A DNA stretch of 64,000 nt from Bacilli bacterium (GTDB lineage Bacteria; Bacillota_I; Bacilli_A; ML615J-28; CAG-313), in the NCBI GenBank assembly GCA_900770645.1, contig CAAGKY010000102.1:1-64000 (forward strand), given 5' to 3'. Shown piece after piece: positions 48,713-57,906 of the stretch (position 1 is the stretch's first letter; each line of letters starts with the position of its first letter). Below the pieces are notes generated by a model. That model saw only the letters and a program-made list of their open reading frames with translations, was not told the DNA's origin and ran no database searches. Position numbers and translations under genes: made by a program.

Positions 48713-49770
48713 GGATCATACTTTAGTTTCTTCGGAGCTAAGGTTTTAAAAAATTATTGGGCTGGGCGAAAGCTCTTGGTCCACCAACGACGGGGAATTG
48801 CCTCGTCTGGTGTTCAGCGAAAGCTGATAAGTTTATTAAGGGCGAAAGGTGTTGCGACACCAAGTAGCGATATACACGAGGTTGCGGAGATGCATGTGCG
48901 ACTCATACAACACCGGCAGGGGGCTAGTTTAAGAGTACAATACCGCTCAGTGTATAGCTAGGCAACGTAAGTTGTAACAGATAATTCGAGAGTGGTAGAA
49001 TTTTTGGGTTATCTTAAACGTATTTCTGCGGCAGCAATTGAGCTGTTCTAAGGAATATAAGAGTATTCAATATGTGTCATGGAGAATACTGCATTTAGGT
49101 GTTAGGAACGGACTGTAAGTAAGAAGACAGTATCAGAGATTTAACGACTGATTTAGACTTCTTCTCCCTGACTAATTAAATGGAGTGTGATGAACAGCCT
49201 AAAATTGTTAAACGGTTCGGGTATACATCGAGAGTATACATTGCTAATCTGTGGATTAGTTATCTTATTAGTTTCCTGTTCATTTGTGAATTGAGGTAAA
49301 GCAATAAGCAAAAGCTAATAATTTTGATCACTTACCGTTGGTGAGATGTGACCTCCACTTGGTTGATAACTAGAGTGGCATTAAACTGCCGAATGACTAT
49401 TCCTTGGGCCAAGGATACGGAAACCTCAGAAGCGGAAATCGCTAACCGTGATTGTCATTGCACGTCGGAAACCCTTTTCCGTAAAATTGGGGACTTAATA
49501 GTAACTAGGTTAAAAAACTACTATTGATGTCGCGTATCGTCAGCCGATCTAGTAGGCTTGTGTTAGTACTAACAGGGACGCTCTCTGTAATCCTACAAGC
49601 GATAGTAGGTAATTTTATTATAGTGGCTTTTGTATTAGACATTAGTTATTTATAATAAAATTTATAACAAGTGTGGTTTCTACTATAAGTGAGGCCAACT
49701 AGCAGTAAGTCTAATTTTATATTTAGGATGTCGACAGATATAGATTAGCAACTAGTATATATTTCTATTA
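48713..49770 (+). ncRNA. Ornate large RNA region, part 2, with GNRA tetraloops
   Basis: Starts GGATCATACTTTAG then CTTCGGAGCTAAGGTT, matching the element at 48132. Tetraloop hairpins such as CAGC-GAAA-GCTG (48815) and GC-GAAA-GC (48767), then GCTTGT (49556) with ACAAGC (49595) and a perfect 12-bp AATTTTATTATA (49611-49622)/TATAATAAAATT (49650-49661). G+C is raised compared with genes. GOLLD and ROOL are large phage RNAs found beside tRNAs; membership is unproven. Confidence 0.62.
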
Positions 49771-50300
49771 TTATATAATTCCTGGCAGCGCTAGGTTTAG
49801 CAAAGTTGAACGTAAAAAGATGGGTGTCTCAGTTCTAAGAAGTAAGTTATATAAAATAGAAATTTGTAGACTTCTCCATCAGGCCTCTGCCTTTTGGTAT
49901 GCACACTTGATGGCGATCTGCCAAATAGATCCATACACGCCGCCATTGTTGTTTTTGGGTTAATGTACTATTGAGCATGCAGGTCTTTGGACTTCAGTAG
50001 AGTTAACTCTGTGGTAATAAGTCTGTTTGTCAGACTCGGCGTACCATGTATGGCCATTTAATGCTCTTCAGGCAGTCTGTAAGAGTAGTATAGTAGTAAA
50101 TTTTCTTCCCGCACCTCGGCAAGACAGCGAGACAGTTTGTGCATGTGCCCCAGGGAAGCAGAGCTTGATATCTCTATCGTCTCAAAAGTTATCCGTAACA
50201 TTGAGCGCAGGTAAGCTAATTTAGTCTTGACCTGGACCGTGATAAAAACTTCCTTTACGTGAATGAGGACCTGACTGAGGATATGTTAGAAGTCAGAGCG
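49771..50300 (+). ncRNA. Ornate large RNA region, part 3, sharing a hairpin with 41159
   Basis: Opens with CCTGGCAGCGCTAGG (6-bp stem, 3-nt loop), the same hairpin as CCTGGCAGTGCTGGG at 41159. The rest is gene-free, relatively GC-rich and full of short complementary segments up to the tRNA-Leu. Confidence 0.58.
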
Positions 50301-50302
50301 CT

Positions 50303-50387
<85 letters not shown>

Positions 50388-50418
50388 TTTATAACAATTT
50401 AAATTAAGAGTGATTTTT

Positions 50419-50850
50419 ATGAAAAATAAAGAAGAAAAATTAGAGATTAAAGCTAGAAAACAAGAGAAAAAAAGATTTTTCAAATGGCTTAGACAAAAAC
50501 GTAAAGTTTATTTAAAATTCTTTAAGTCTTGGGCCCCATGGGACTCTTATTATATCTATACTCCTCTTAAAATGATGCTACAAGATTTTTATGAATACTA
50601 TAAAAACGGTGATTGGGTTATGGGAATTCCAATAACTACTGATGAAAATGGTAATTGTATTCAAAAAGATGATAGATTAGATACTTTAAAGATAGTATTA
50701 GATTTAATTCAAAAAGCTGAAGATTTAGAAGATAAAACAGATACTATTTTAGATATAAATGAAGCAAATGCTATTTGGGAAGAAGCTAATAAAACTTTAG
50801 TTGAAGCTTTTGCTTTTATGGCTAAACATATGAGTAGTTGGTGGGATTAA
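50419..50850 (+). CDS. Hypothetical early protein with basic N-terminus (143 aa)
   Basis: Not recognised. Lys/Arg-rich first 40 residues, then Trp/Tyr-rich and acidic helices. All Trp UGG, including a terminal WWD. An in-frame GTG at 50410 is possible but ATG 50419 is preferred. Confidence 0.68.
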   Translation: MKNKEEKLEIKARKQEKKRFFKWLRQKRKVYLKFFKSWAPWDSYYIYTPLKMMLQDFYEYYKNGDWVMGIPITTDENGNCIQKDDRLDTLKIVLDLIQKAEDLEDKTDTILDINEANAIWEEANKTLVEAFAFMAKHMSSWWD

Positions 50851-50852
50851 TT

Positions 50853-51167
50853 ATGAAAAAATCAGAAGCTATTTATAAAGTAATTACTTTAGATATTAGA
50901 AGTGATAAATGGATGGATTTTTCTTCCGAAATGGCTGCTTGGTATTATTTATTAGAAGATGCTATTTCATGCGTAGAAAATAATGCTTGCGATATTCAAG
51001 ATCATGCTTATAATTATGCACTTATTTCTTCAAGTAGAGAAGGTTGTTATGGATTTTATGATGAAGAACTTTATTGGTACAAATGGAATAAAGATTCTGA
51101 AAAGTGGATTCAAATTTCATTAGACGAACGCCCTGAAGCTTGTAAGCAGCTACATATTATTGGTTAA
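50853..51167 (+). CDS. Hypothetical early protein (104 aa)
   Basis: Not recognised. Starts 2 bp after the previous stop. Trp-rich, all UGG; Cys and His scattered. Start at 50853 chosen as the first ATG beyond the overlap. Confidence 0.68.
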   Translation: MKKSEAIYKVITLDIRSDKWMDFSSEMAAWYYLLEDAISCVENNACDIQDHAYNYALISSSREGCYGFYDEELYWYKWNKDSEKWIQISLDERPEACKQLHIIG

Positions 51168-51178
51168 AGTACCTAGTA

Positions 51179-51252
51179 GCCCCTTTAGTTAAAAGGTATA
51201 ACGAAGCAATGGTAATGCTTAATTCCAAGTTCAATTCTTGGTTGGGGCACCA
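51179..51252 (+). tRNA. tRNA-Thr(GGU)
   Basis: Acceptor GCCCC/GGGGC (positions 6-67 and 7-66 are U-U), D stem GTT/AAC, anticodon arm AAGCA/TGCTT with loop ATGGTAA, T arm CCAAG/CTTGG, encoded CCA. Odd acceptor base but otherwise good. Confidence 0.82.
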
Positions 51253-51278
51253 TATTTTTAAAATTCTCTTAATTTTTA

Positions 51279-51297
51279 TTTGCTAAATTTATTATTG
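51279..51297 (+). promoter_or_regulatory. Late-type promoter L6
   Basis: TTTGCTAAATTTATTATTG before two small late genes. Confidence 0.58.
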
Positions 51298-51324
51298 TTA
51301 AATTTAATTCGGAGGATTAGAAAT

Positions 51325-51534
51325 ATGAAATATTATTATAAGTTAAAAGTTAATAAAAATTCATTTCTTTCAGTCTGTAGAAAATTTAAATCTAGAAATG
51401 CAGCTTTAAATTATATGTTTAAGAAGTTACCAAGTAATTCAGAATTAGATTATGAAAACATAATTTCAAAACATAATATCGAGTATGTGTGTACAGATCA
51501 TCATAGATTTTCTATAGAGCGTTGTACAGCTTAA
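51325..51534 (+). CDS. Small late protein (69 aa)
   Basis: Not recognised. GGAGG precedes ATG 51325. Basic with several Cys and His; no Trp. First gene under L6. Confidence 0.66.
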   Translation: MKYYYKLKVNKNSFLSVCRKFKSRNAALNYMFKKLPSNSELDYENIISKHNIEYVCTDHHRFSIERCTA

Positions 51535-51581
51535 TTGCTTAGAAGAATTTCCTCCAATATTTTCATAAGGAGGATAAATTT

Positions 51582-51665
51582 ATGTGAAAGAAAATTGCAG
51601 AATTTTTAGAATGACTTGCGGAAATCTTAGTTATTTGTGATGTGAATCCTAATGATATTCGTTAG
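51582..51665 (+). CDS. 27-residue amphipathic peptide, UGA at codon 2
   Basis: AAGGAGG eight bases before ATG. Reads MWKKIAEFLEWLAEILVICD then VNPNDIR when UGA is Trp; codons 2 and 11 are UGA. The amphipathic helix suggests a membrane-active or holin-related peptide. In the standard code nothing beyond Met would be made. Terminator at 51677. Confidence 0.62.
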
Positions 51666-51676
51666 TTACTAATTAT

Positions 51677-51700
51677 CAGCAGCAACATGCTGTTTTTTTT
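51677..51700 (+). terminator. Intrinsic terminator
   Basis: CAGCA/TGCTG stem with 6-nt loop and eight T. Confidence 0.85.
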
Positions 51701-51761
51701 ATATTTATTTTTTAATTAGACTTAATGTAATTGATTCGATTTAGAAACTATCCACCAAATA

Positions 51762-51780
51762 TTTGCTAAATTAAATGTAT
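51762..51780 (+). promoter_or_regulatory. Late-type promoter L7
   Basis: TTTGCTAAATTAAATGTAT, consensus, before a UGA-containing endonuclease gene. Confidence 0.67.
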
Positions 51781-51802
51781 TTAGTTAATTTAAGGAGTTT
51801 TT

Positions 51803-52783
51803 ATGAAAGTAATTAAGACATATATTTGCGAATGTAACAGAGAATTTAGTAACCCACAAAGCTTTAACGGCCATAAGAGTCACTGCAAAATTCATATGAT
51901 AGCTACAAATAAATATGATAAGTTTTTACAAGATGATAACATACGTCATGAAAAACAGAGAGCTACTATACAATATAAAAAAATAAATCAATTAAAAATA
52001 GCTGAACAAAATAGTGAAAACAATACAAAAATCTGAAAAGCTAAAAAATATACTTGCGAAAAGTGTGGAAAAGTGATGACTGAAAAATTTGGCTCAGGTA
52101 GATTTTGTTCAAGAGCTTGTGCTAACAGTCGAAATCATTCAGAAGAAACAAAGAATAAAATTAAATTATCAAATACTGGAAAAACATTTATTTCTTCAAA
52201 AGTTGTTGATAGAGAAATTGCTATTGAACTATATAATCAATCTCCAAAATATTGTATTGATTGCAATACTTCATTACCCTTTGAGCGTCGTAAAAAAGAC
52301 AGATGTTTAGACTGTGCAGATATTCATAAAAGACAGTTGTTATCAATAAACTCAAAAAAATGAGTTGAAATCTATGGAGGTAACATAAACAAATTTGGCA
52401 CAAGAGGCCGAGCTAAATACGGTTGATATAAAGGTTTTCATTGTGATAGCTCTTTTGAATTAGCTTATGTTGTGTATTGTCTAGAACATGGTATAAATAT
52501 TCAGAGAAATAAACAAGGTTTTGAATATGAATATAATGATAAAAAGCATTTATACTATCCAGATTTTATTGTAGATGATACATATATCGAAATAAAAAAT
52601 TATTGAAGCTCTGAAGTGCAAGCTAAGATAAATTATTTTCCTAAGAATTTAAACTATAAAATTTTATATAAAAAAGATCTGACAAGTATATTATCTTTTG
52701 TTATTGAGAAGTATGGGTGTGACTACACGGCAGCTCTCTATGATAGAACCCTACCAAGTTATTTAGATAAAAATAAGAAGTAA
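51803..52783 (+). CDS. Homing endonuclease, zinc finger plus PD-(D/E)xK-like (326 aa, UGA-recoded)
   Basis: The N-terminus (CECNREFSNPQSFNGHKSHC; later CEKCGKVMTEKFGSGRFCS) is a close relative of the finger region of the 37686 protein. The C-terminus reads HLYYPDFIVDDTYIEIKNYW, a PD-x-ExK nuclease core also found in the protein at 61918. UGA encodes Trp at four or more positions. Likely a free-standing mobile nuclease with its own late promoter. The two genes show module swapping between endonuclease families. Confidence 0.84.
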
Positions 52784-52789
52784 TTCATA

Positions 52790-52820
52790 AATGAGGCTTA
52801 TTATAGTCTCATTTTTTTTA
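52790..52820 (+). terminator. Intrinsic terminator
   Basis: AATGAG/CTCATT with T run. Confidence 0.7.
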
Positions 52821-52830
52821 TTTTTATTTA

Positions 52831-52849
52831 TTTGCTAAATTAATTGATA
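52831..52849 (+). promoter_or_regulatory. Late-type promoter L8
   Basis: TTTGCTAAATTAATTGATA before a UGA-containing membrane gene. Confidence 0.66.
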
Positions 52850-52873
52850 AATTTGAAGTATAGGAGTTTTACT

Positions 52874-53500
52874 ATGATTAATACTATTCAATTACGTAAA
52901 ATGTTAGGTTGATTAGGTATGTTATTACCTTGGATTGTTGCCGCTTTATATATGATTTTTGAAGTTGGCCGTTTTGTTTTTCCACAATCAATTTCAGCAA
53001 CTTATTATGAAAGTAGTTGTATTACACCATTTATGATTATTTTAGGATCAGCTGGAATTTTATTAATTTGTTATGAAGGATATGATAAGCAAGATAATAT
53101 TATTTGTACAATTGCAGGATTTTTTGGTTTAGGAATTTGTATTTTCCCATGTGATAATGCTGCTCTTGATAGAGTTGGAACTTTTCAATTACCTACAATG
53201 GTAAGTCATTGATTACATATGATTTTTGCAATAGCGTTCTTTGCATTATTATCTTATAACTCATTATTCTTATTTACTAAATCTAGTGGTGAAATGACAA
53301 AAGAGAAAAAAATAAGAAATATTATTTTTAGAGTTTGTGGTATAGGAATGATTGCATCATTTGTTTTAATTATTCCACTTTCATTAATTAATTATGGATC
53401 AACTTTCTGGTTAGTGGAAGCAATCGCATTAATGTTCTTTGGAATTAGCTGATTAACTAAATCACAATGTTATAAGTGATTATTTAAAGACAAAGAATAG
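52874..53500 (+). CDS. Six-helix integral membrane protein (208 aa, UGA-recoded)
   Basis: UGA as codon 13 (MLGWLGML) and again at HWLHM, SWLTK and YKWLF; UGG in LPWIV and TFWLV. Six hydrophobic helices fit a DUF998-like topology (FPQSISATYYESSC; IFPCDNAALD). Function unknown; late timing next to the lysis-type genes suggests a role in membrane changes at the end of infection. Confidence 0.74.
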
Positions 53501-53547
53501 AGTAATTTATAATTTTTCTATAACTAACTGTGATATTTACACGAAAA

Positions 53548-53584
53548 AAACTGTATATTATTATATAACTGTAATATACAGTTT
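53548..53584 (+). terminator. Perfect 13-bp inverted repeat overlapping an early-type promoter
   Basis: AAACTGTATATTA pairs with TAATATACAGTTT, then TTATTTT. Its 5' arm is also a promoter-like CTGTATATTATTATAT (E17, 53551-53568). Confidence 0.72.
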
Positions 53585-53611
53585 TTATTTTGACTAGAGG
53601 AGAGTGTAAAT

Positions 53612-54280
53612 ATGTCATTAATCGTAGCAATTAAAGATAAAGACAGAGTTCTTTTAGGCGCTGATAAACAAGTTAGTGCAGGTGGAAAAAAAGACCATAC
53701 TTCTACAAAGATTTGGGAAGTAAAGGAGTTGCCTGGAGCATTACTTGGTGGAGTTGGTTCTGCTAGAGCTTCTCAGATTATTCAGTACTCACAAATAGTT
53801 GATAAGAATGCGGCTATGAGAGGAATTGATACAGAATTTGTCGTGTGTTCTCTTGTTCCGACCATTGCGACAACTTTAAAAGCTGGAGGAATTGTTGTTG
53901 AACCACATAAAGATGGAGAATTCACGATGATGCCAAATGCTTTTGTATTTGCATACAAATCTCAAGCTTGGGTTATTTGGAATGACTTAAGTGTTATTGA
54001 AATATCAGACTATTTTGCTATCGGTAGCGGTTCAGATGTAGCTAATGGTGCATTATTCGCAACAAGAGATAAAAATCCTTTTGAGAGAATTGTTACTTGC
54101 ATTTATGCAGCTGCAGACTCTACATTATTTGTAGATAATGGAATTGACTTATTAGCTACTGAGCAAAGATCGAAAGATTTGAAACTTGCTAGTAAAGCTC
54201 TTGGAATCGATCTTCAAACAAATGCCAAAAAAGAAAATCGCACAAATAGTACAGAAGAAACTACTGAAAATTTAGATTAA
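53612..54280 (+). CDS. Proteasome-fold Ntn hydrolase-like protein
   Basis: 222 residues. MSLIVAIKDKDRVLLGADKQVSAGG then KIWEV and LLGGVGSARAS follow the beta-type proteasome/HslV pattern (xxIVA...ADxxxSxG...KI). After Met removal the N-terminal residue would be Ser rather than Thr, so activity is uncertain. AGAGGAGAG precedes ATG. Trp UGG. Possible roles: protein processing or a scaffold. Confidence 0.68.
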   Translation: MSLIVAIKDKDRVLLGADKQVSAGGKKDHTSTKIWEVKELPGALLGGVGSARASQIIQYSQIVDKNAAMRGIDTEFVVCSLVPTIATTLKAGGIVVEPHKDGEFTMMPNAFVFAYKSQAWVIWNDLSVIEISDYFAIGSGSDVANGALFATRDKNPFERIVTCIYAAADSTLFVDNGIDLLATEQRSKDLKLASKALGIDLQTNAKKENRTNSTEETTENLD

Positions 54281-54316
54281 TAAATTAATAATTTAATAAA
54301 AACTTCGATAAAAATA

Positions 54317-54336
54317 TTGGCTAAATTAATTGATTA
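54317..54336 (+). promoter_or_regulatory. Late-type promoter L9, holin-type genes
   Basis: TTGGCTAAATTAATTGATTA, before two UGA-containing membrane genes. Confidence 0.68.
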
Positions 54337-54375
54337 CGAAAGATGATTTTAGCCATACACGGAGGTTTTTTGTTC

Positions 54376-54984
54376 ATGAATCAAATTTGAATATCGGTAT
54401 TAACAACAATTTGCACTGTAATAGCTTCATTAGCAGCTACATTAATATTTAATAAATTAACAGGGTTACCTAAAAAAATAAAAGATCAAAAGAAAGCTGA
54501 AGCAGCTAAAGAAGCCCAATTAAATGATAGACTACAAGATTTTGATGATAGACTTGCTAAAGTTGAAGAAGCTGTTAGTCATTATCCTGAATATAGAAAT
54601 CAAAGTCTTGAGATGCAAAATCAATTACAATGTGCAGATAATGCAATTGTAGAACTTTGCAGAGAAATCAAAAATGACGTAGTAGCTAATGGTGAAATGA
54701 TGAATGCTAGATTGTCTTCTCTAGAACGTCGTGAAAAGAATTCTTTACGTGCAAAAATTTTGGCTGAATATAGATTATATACAGATGAAATTAAAAATCC
54801 AATGCAAGCTTGGTCTGAAATGGAGCATCATTCATTCTTTAAATTAGTAGAAGATTATGAGTCTTTAGGTGGAAATGATTATGTTCATGGAACAATTTTG
54901 CCTGTAATGAATGAATTAGATATAATTCCAATGGATGATTTAAAAGCTTTAAAAAACTTATATACTAGCAGAAATGTTAAATAA
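54376..54984 (+). CDS. Membrane-anchored coiled-coil protein, UGA at codon 5 (202 aa)
   Basis: MNQIWISVLTTICTVIASLA: UGA is codon 5, followed by one membrane helix (about 6-26) and a long coiled coil. GGAGG precedes ATG. The layout resembles holin-partner or spanin-like lysis accessories. Only four residues are made unless UGA is decoded. Confidence 0.74.
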
Positions 54985-55033
54985 TAAAAAGATTGAGTAG
55001 AGGGAAATTTATAGCTTAATATAGGAGTTTGAT

Positions 55034-55381
55034 ATGGTTGGTTGAATTGAAACTACAAATGGAATAATCACATTAATAACTAGTTTACTAGGATTAGCTG
55101 GTACAGCTGTTGGAGCATATTTTGCAATAAAAAACTGGATTTCAGTATTAAAAAATAAAAACAAGCAAGAAATTTGGGTAATGATCATGCAATTAGCTGA
55201 TGCAGCAATGAAAGAAGCTGAAGCATCAATGAAAGATGGAGAAACAAAAAAACAAATGGTTGTCGATTCAGTAAAAGCTGGATGCAAAGCTGCCGGAGTT
55301 GATTTAGATTTGTTTATAGATCAATTGAGTGATTATATAGACGAGACTATTTCATTTGTAAACAGTATGCAAAATAAATAA
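55034..55381 (+). CDS. Holin-like protein, UGA at codon 4 (115 aa)
   Basis: MVGWIETTNGIITLITSLLG: UGA is codon 4; one hydrophobic segment (about 10-32) and a charged helical tail resemble phage LL-H-type holins of Gram-positive phages, which permeabilise the membrane at lysis. Later Trp codons are UGG. Same transcript as the coiled-coil gene; ends at the terminator 55386. Confidence 0.74.
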
Positions 55382-55385
55382 TAAT

Positions 55386-55419
55386 AAAAAAGTTTATCTA
55401 TTAAGATAAACTTTTTTTT
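55386..55419 (+). terminator. Intrinsic terminator
   Basis: AAAAAGTTTATCT/AGATAAACTTTTT with 4-nt loop and T run, leading into promoter E18. Confidence 0.9.
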
Positions 55420-55420
55420 A

Positions 55421-55440
55421 TTGTATAATATTATATATTA
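55421..55440 (+). promoter_or_regulatory. Early-type promoter E18
   Basis: TTGTATAATATTATATATTA, consensus. Confidence 0.76.
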
Positions 55441-55464
55441 ATGATATTTTGTTGGAGGACTAAG

Positions 55465-56280
55465 ATGAATCGAGAAGAACTAATTATGTCGAAAGTGACT
55501 GATCACTATAATACTGCAGTTTCACTAGGTTTTGAAGTAGTTGGTGTATTTTTGCAAGGATCTCAAAACTACGAATTAGACGAATATTCTGATGAGTATA
55601 CAAGCGATGTTGATACAAAATGTTTTATTCTACCAACATTAGATGATATTGCTTCTGGAAGAGCTCCATATTCATCTACATATATTCGAGAAAATAGTGA
55701 GCATATTGACATTAAAGATATCAGGGTATTTTTTAATATGCTAGAAAAACAAAATACAGCTTATATTGAAACTTTATTTACTAATTTTTATATTATTAAT
55801 CCAAAATATGAGGATTTAGTAAATGAATTATTAAGTAGAAATGAAAAAATTGCACGTATCAACGAAAATCAAGCTTTAAGATGTTTAGCTGGTATGAGTA
55901 TGGAAAAATATAAAGCTTTAGAGCATCCATATCCAACAACTTTGGATAAAATTGAAAAATATGGATATGATCCAAAGCAATTACATCATATTTTAAGAAT
56001 TAATGATCTAATGAAAAAATATATTGCAGGAGTGTCTTATAAAGAATGTTTATTACCAAATCATGCAAGTTATTTAATGCAAGTTAAAAAAGGATTGCAC
56101 CCTTTATTTGAAGCTAGACGTGTAGCAGAAGAAACTGATTTAGCAAATAAAAAACTTAAAGAAGAAAATTCAACGCCTACAGACGTAGTTAACGCTGGAA
56201 CATTATGTTTTCTTAATGAGCTAGAACGTAAATTTATTAAACGTTTCTTAAAAGAGGAGGTATTAAAAGATGAAGAATAA
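55465..56280 (+). CDS. Nucleotidyltransferase-like protein (RlaP/YcgL type)
   Basis: 271 residues. VVGVFLQGSQNYELDEYSDE then YTSDVDTKCF is the GS...DxD catalytic core of the Pol-beta nucleotidyltransferase family as in phage RlaP-like proteins; the rest is helical. A role in RNA or nucleotide modification is likely but unproven. Start 55465 follows GGAGG; overlaps the next gene. No Trp. Confidence 0.78.
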   Translation: MNREELIMSKVTDHYNTAVSLGFEVVGVFLQGSQNYELDEYSDEYTSDVDTKCFILPTLDDIASGRAPYSSTYIRENSEHIDIKDIRVFFNMLEKQNTAYIETLFTNFYIINPKYEDLVNELLSRNEKIARINENQALRCLAGMSMEKYKALEHPYPTTLDKIEKYGYDPKQLHHILRINDLMKKYIAGVSYKECLLPNHASYLMQVKKGLHPLFEARRVAEETDLANKKLKEENSTPTDVVNAGTLCFLNELERKFIKRFLKEEVLKDEE

Positions 56281-57139
56281 AAAATATTTTGTCGTAAGTG
56301 ATATTCATTCTTTTTTTACCGCGTTAATTACAAATTTAACAAAAGCAGGCTTTGATAAAAATAATAAAGATCATATCTTAATTGTTTGTGGAGATATTTT
56401 TGATAGAGGTTTTGAAACATTAGAAGTATATAAATTTTTAAAAAGCTTACCTAAATCTCGTTGTATTCTAATTAAAGGTAATCATGAAGATTTATATTTT
56501 GATTTATTAAAGAAGGATTGTCCAAATTCATATGATTACAGTAATGGTACGGTTAGAACATTTGCAGCTATTGCAAAAGTTCACGAAAATAGCGTTAGTC
56601 CTTATTATCTAGCTATGCTTGGAGAAGACTTTAAAGAAAATTGGATAAAAGTAAGAGAAAAAGTTAAAAAATCTGCTATTACTAAATGGTTAATGTCTAA
56701 TAGATGGATTAATTATTATGAATTAAAAAATAATATCTTTGTCCATAGTTTTATTCCAGTTAAATTAAAAGATGCTTTTGCAGAAATTACTTCTCATAAG
56801 TTACCAGTAGAGTATTTTGAATATAATTCTGAATGGCGTAAAGCAGATAATGAATCTTGGCTAGAAGCTATGTGGGGATGTCCATATAAAAAATTTAGAG
56901 CTGGGTTAGCTAAAGGTGAAGTTGAAGATGGAAAACGAATTGTATGTGGTCACTGGCATACAAGTGATTTTCATGAAAGTTTTGGAACAAGTGGAAAAAC
57001 TGATGATTATGATATTTATTTTAGTGAAAATTTAGTTGCTATAGACGCTTGTACTGCATTAACCGAAAAAGTTAATGTATTAGTAATATCAAATGAAGGT
57101 TATTTTGATCAATATGGAAACAAATTAGGAGATTTATAG
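56270..57139 (+). CDS. Calcineurin-like metallophosphatase (PPP type)
   Basis: 289 residues. Metal ligands in order: VVSDIHSFF (DxH), CGDIFDRG (GDxxDRG), IKGNHEDLY (GNHE), VHSFIP, and CGHWHTSDF (GHxH). PPP enzymes from phages remove phosphate from proteins or nucleotides. GAGGAGG-type ribosome site within the previous gene. Trp UGG. Confidence 0.9.
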   Translation: MKNKKYFVVSDIHSFFTALITNLTKAGFDKNNKDHILIVCGDIFDRGFETLEVYKFLKSLPKSRCILIKGNHEDLYFDLLKKDCPNSYDYSNGTVRTFAAIAKVHENSVSPYYLAMLGEDFKENWIKVREKVKKSAITKWLMSNRWINYYELKNNIFVHSFIPVKLKDAFAEITSHKLPVEYFEYNSEWRKADNESWLEAMWGCPYKKFRAGLAKGEVEDGKRIVCGHWHTSDFHESFGTSGKTDDYDIYFSENLVAIDACTALTEKVNVLVISNEGYFDQYGNKLGDL

Positions 57140-57140
57140 T

Positions 57141-57770
57141 ATGGGAATGAACTTCTATTTATTAAGAAAAATTAATTTTATAAATAATGAACAAACACCA
57201 GCTAGTTTAGGTTGTGGTTATGATGATGAAAGCTTCGTCACAGAGCTTGAAAATGGTTTAGTTTGGGGAAATACTTATTATCCTTCCACAGAAGAGCTTA
57301 ATAAGGTTTTCTATCAAAGAATTCATATTGGAAAATCTTCTATGGGCTGGCATTTTGGCTTATGTATTTACCCAGATCAAAATATTAATTCATTAGACGA
57401 TTGGATTAAGCTTTTTAGAGCACATGGAAATACTATAGTAGATGAAGAGGATAGAGAACTAAAAACTTCCGAGATGCTAGATAGACTAGAAGATCGCAAG
57501 CAGCTAGAATTTGAAAAATATGAATCAGAGCAAGACTATGAAAAAGCTGTTGTTGAAAATTATAATAATATAAATAAAACAATTAATATATTTAAATATA
57601 AGATTTACAATAGCTATGACGAAATATTGATGGACAATCATGCTTGCCGTGGCCTAAATGGCTTATGGCGTAGACAAAAAGATCAATATACTAGTTATCC
57701 AATTCCAGATGGAACCTATGATTTAATTATTTCTGGAAATGATGTAGAAAAATGTTGCATATTTAGCTAG
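57141..57770 (+). CDS. Hypothetical early protein (209 aa)
   Basis: Not recognised. Gly/Trp-rich N-terminal half (GWHFGLCIYPDQNINSLDDW) resembles small phage proteins of unknown role. Starts 1 bp after the phosphatase stop. Trp UGG. Terminator follows. Confidence 0.72.
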   Translation: MGMNFYLLRKINFINNEQTPASLGCGYDDESFVTELENGLVWGNTYYPSTEELNKVFYQRIHIGKSSMGWHFGLCIYPDQNINSLDDWIKLFRAHGNTIVDEEDRELKTSEMLDRLEDRKQLEFEKYESEQDYEKAVVENYNNINKTINIFKYKIYNSYDEILMDNHACRGLNGLWRRQKDQYTSYPIPDGTYDLIISGNDVEKCCIFS

Positions 57771-57797
57771 AGAGAAATTAATCTCTCTAGCTTTTTT
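57765..57797 (+). terminator. Intrinsic terminator (rightward)
   Basis: AGCTAGAGAGA/TCTCTCTAGCT stem followed by TTTTTT. Confidence 0.9.
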
Positions 57798-57875
57798 GCA
57801 TTTATGCTTATAATTTATATACTTAACTAATAAAAGTTCAACAGAGGTTCAATTTTGAGCTCCAAATTGCAAAAT

Positions 57876-57905
57876 AAAAAGCATAGTCAATAGACTATGC
57901 TTTTT
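57876..57905 (-). terminator. Terminator of the leftward gyrase operon (bidirectional)
   Basis: AAAAAGCATAGTC/GACTATGCTTTTT, symmetric, with T runs on both strands, between convergent operons. Confidence 0.88.
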
Positions 57906-57906
57906 A

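Noticed and set aside
48686..48961. Open frame of 91 codons in the ornate region
   Set aside because: Basic, low-complexity translation without a ribosome site, lying over dense RNA hairpins with GAAA tetraloops; base composition unlike the genes.
50027..50224. Open frame of 65 codons before tRNA-Leu
   Set aside because: No ribosome site, composition unlike phage proteins, inside structured non-coding sequence.
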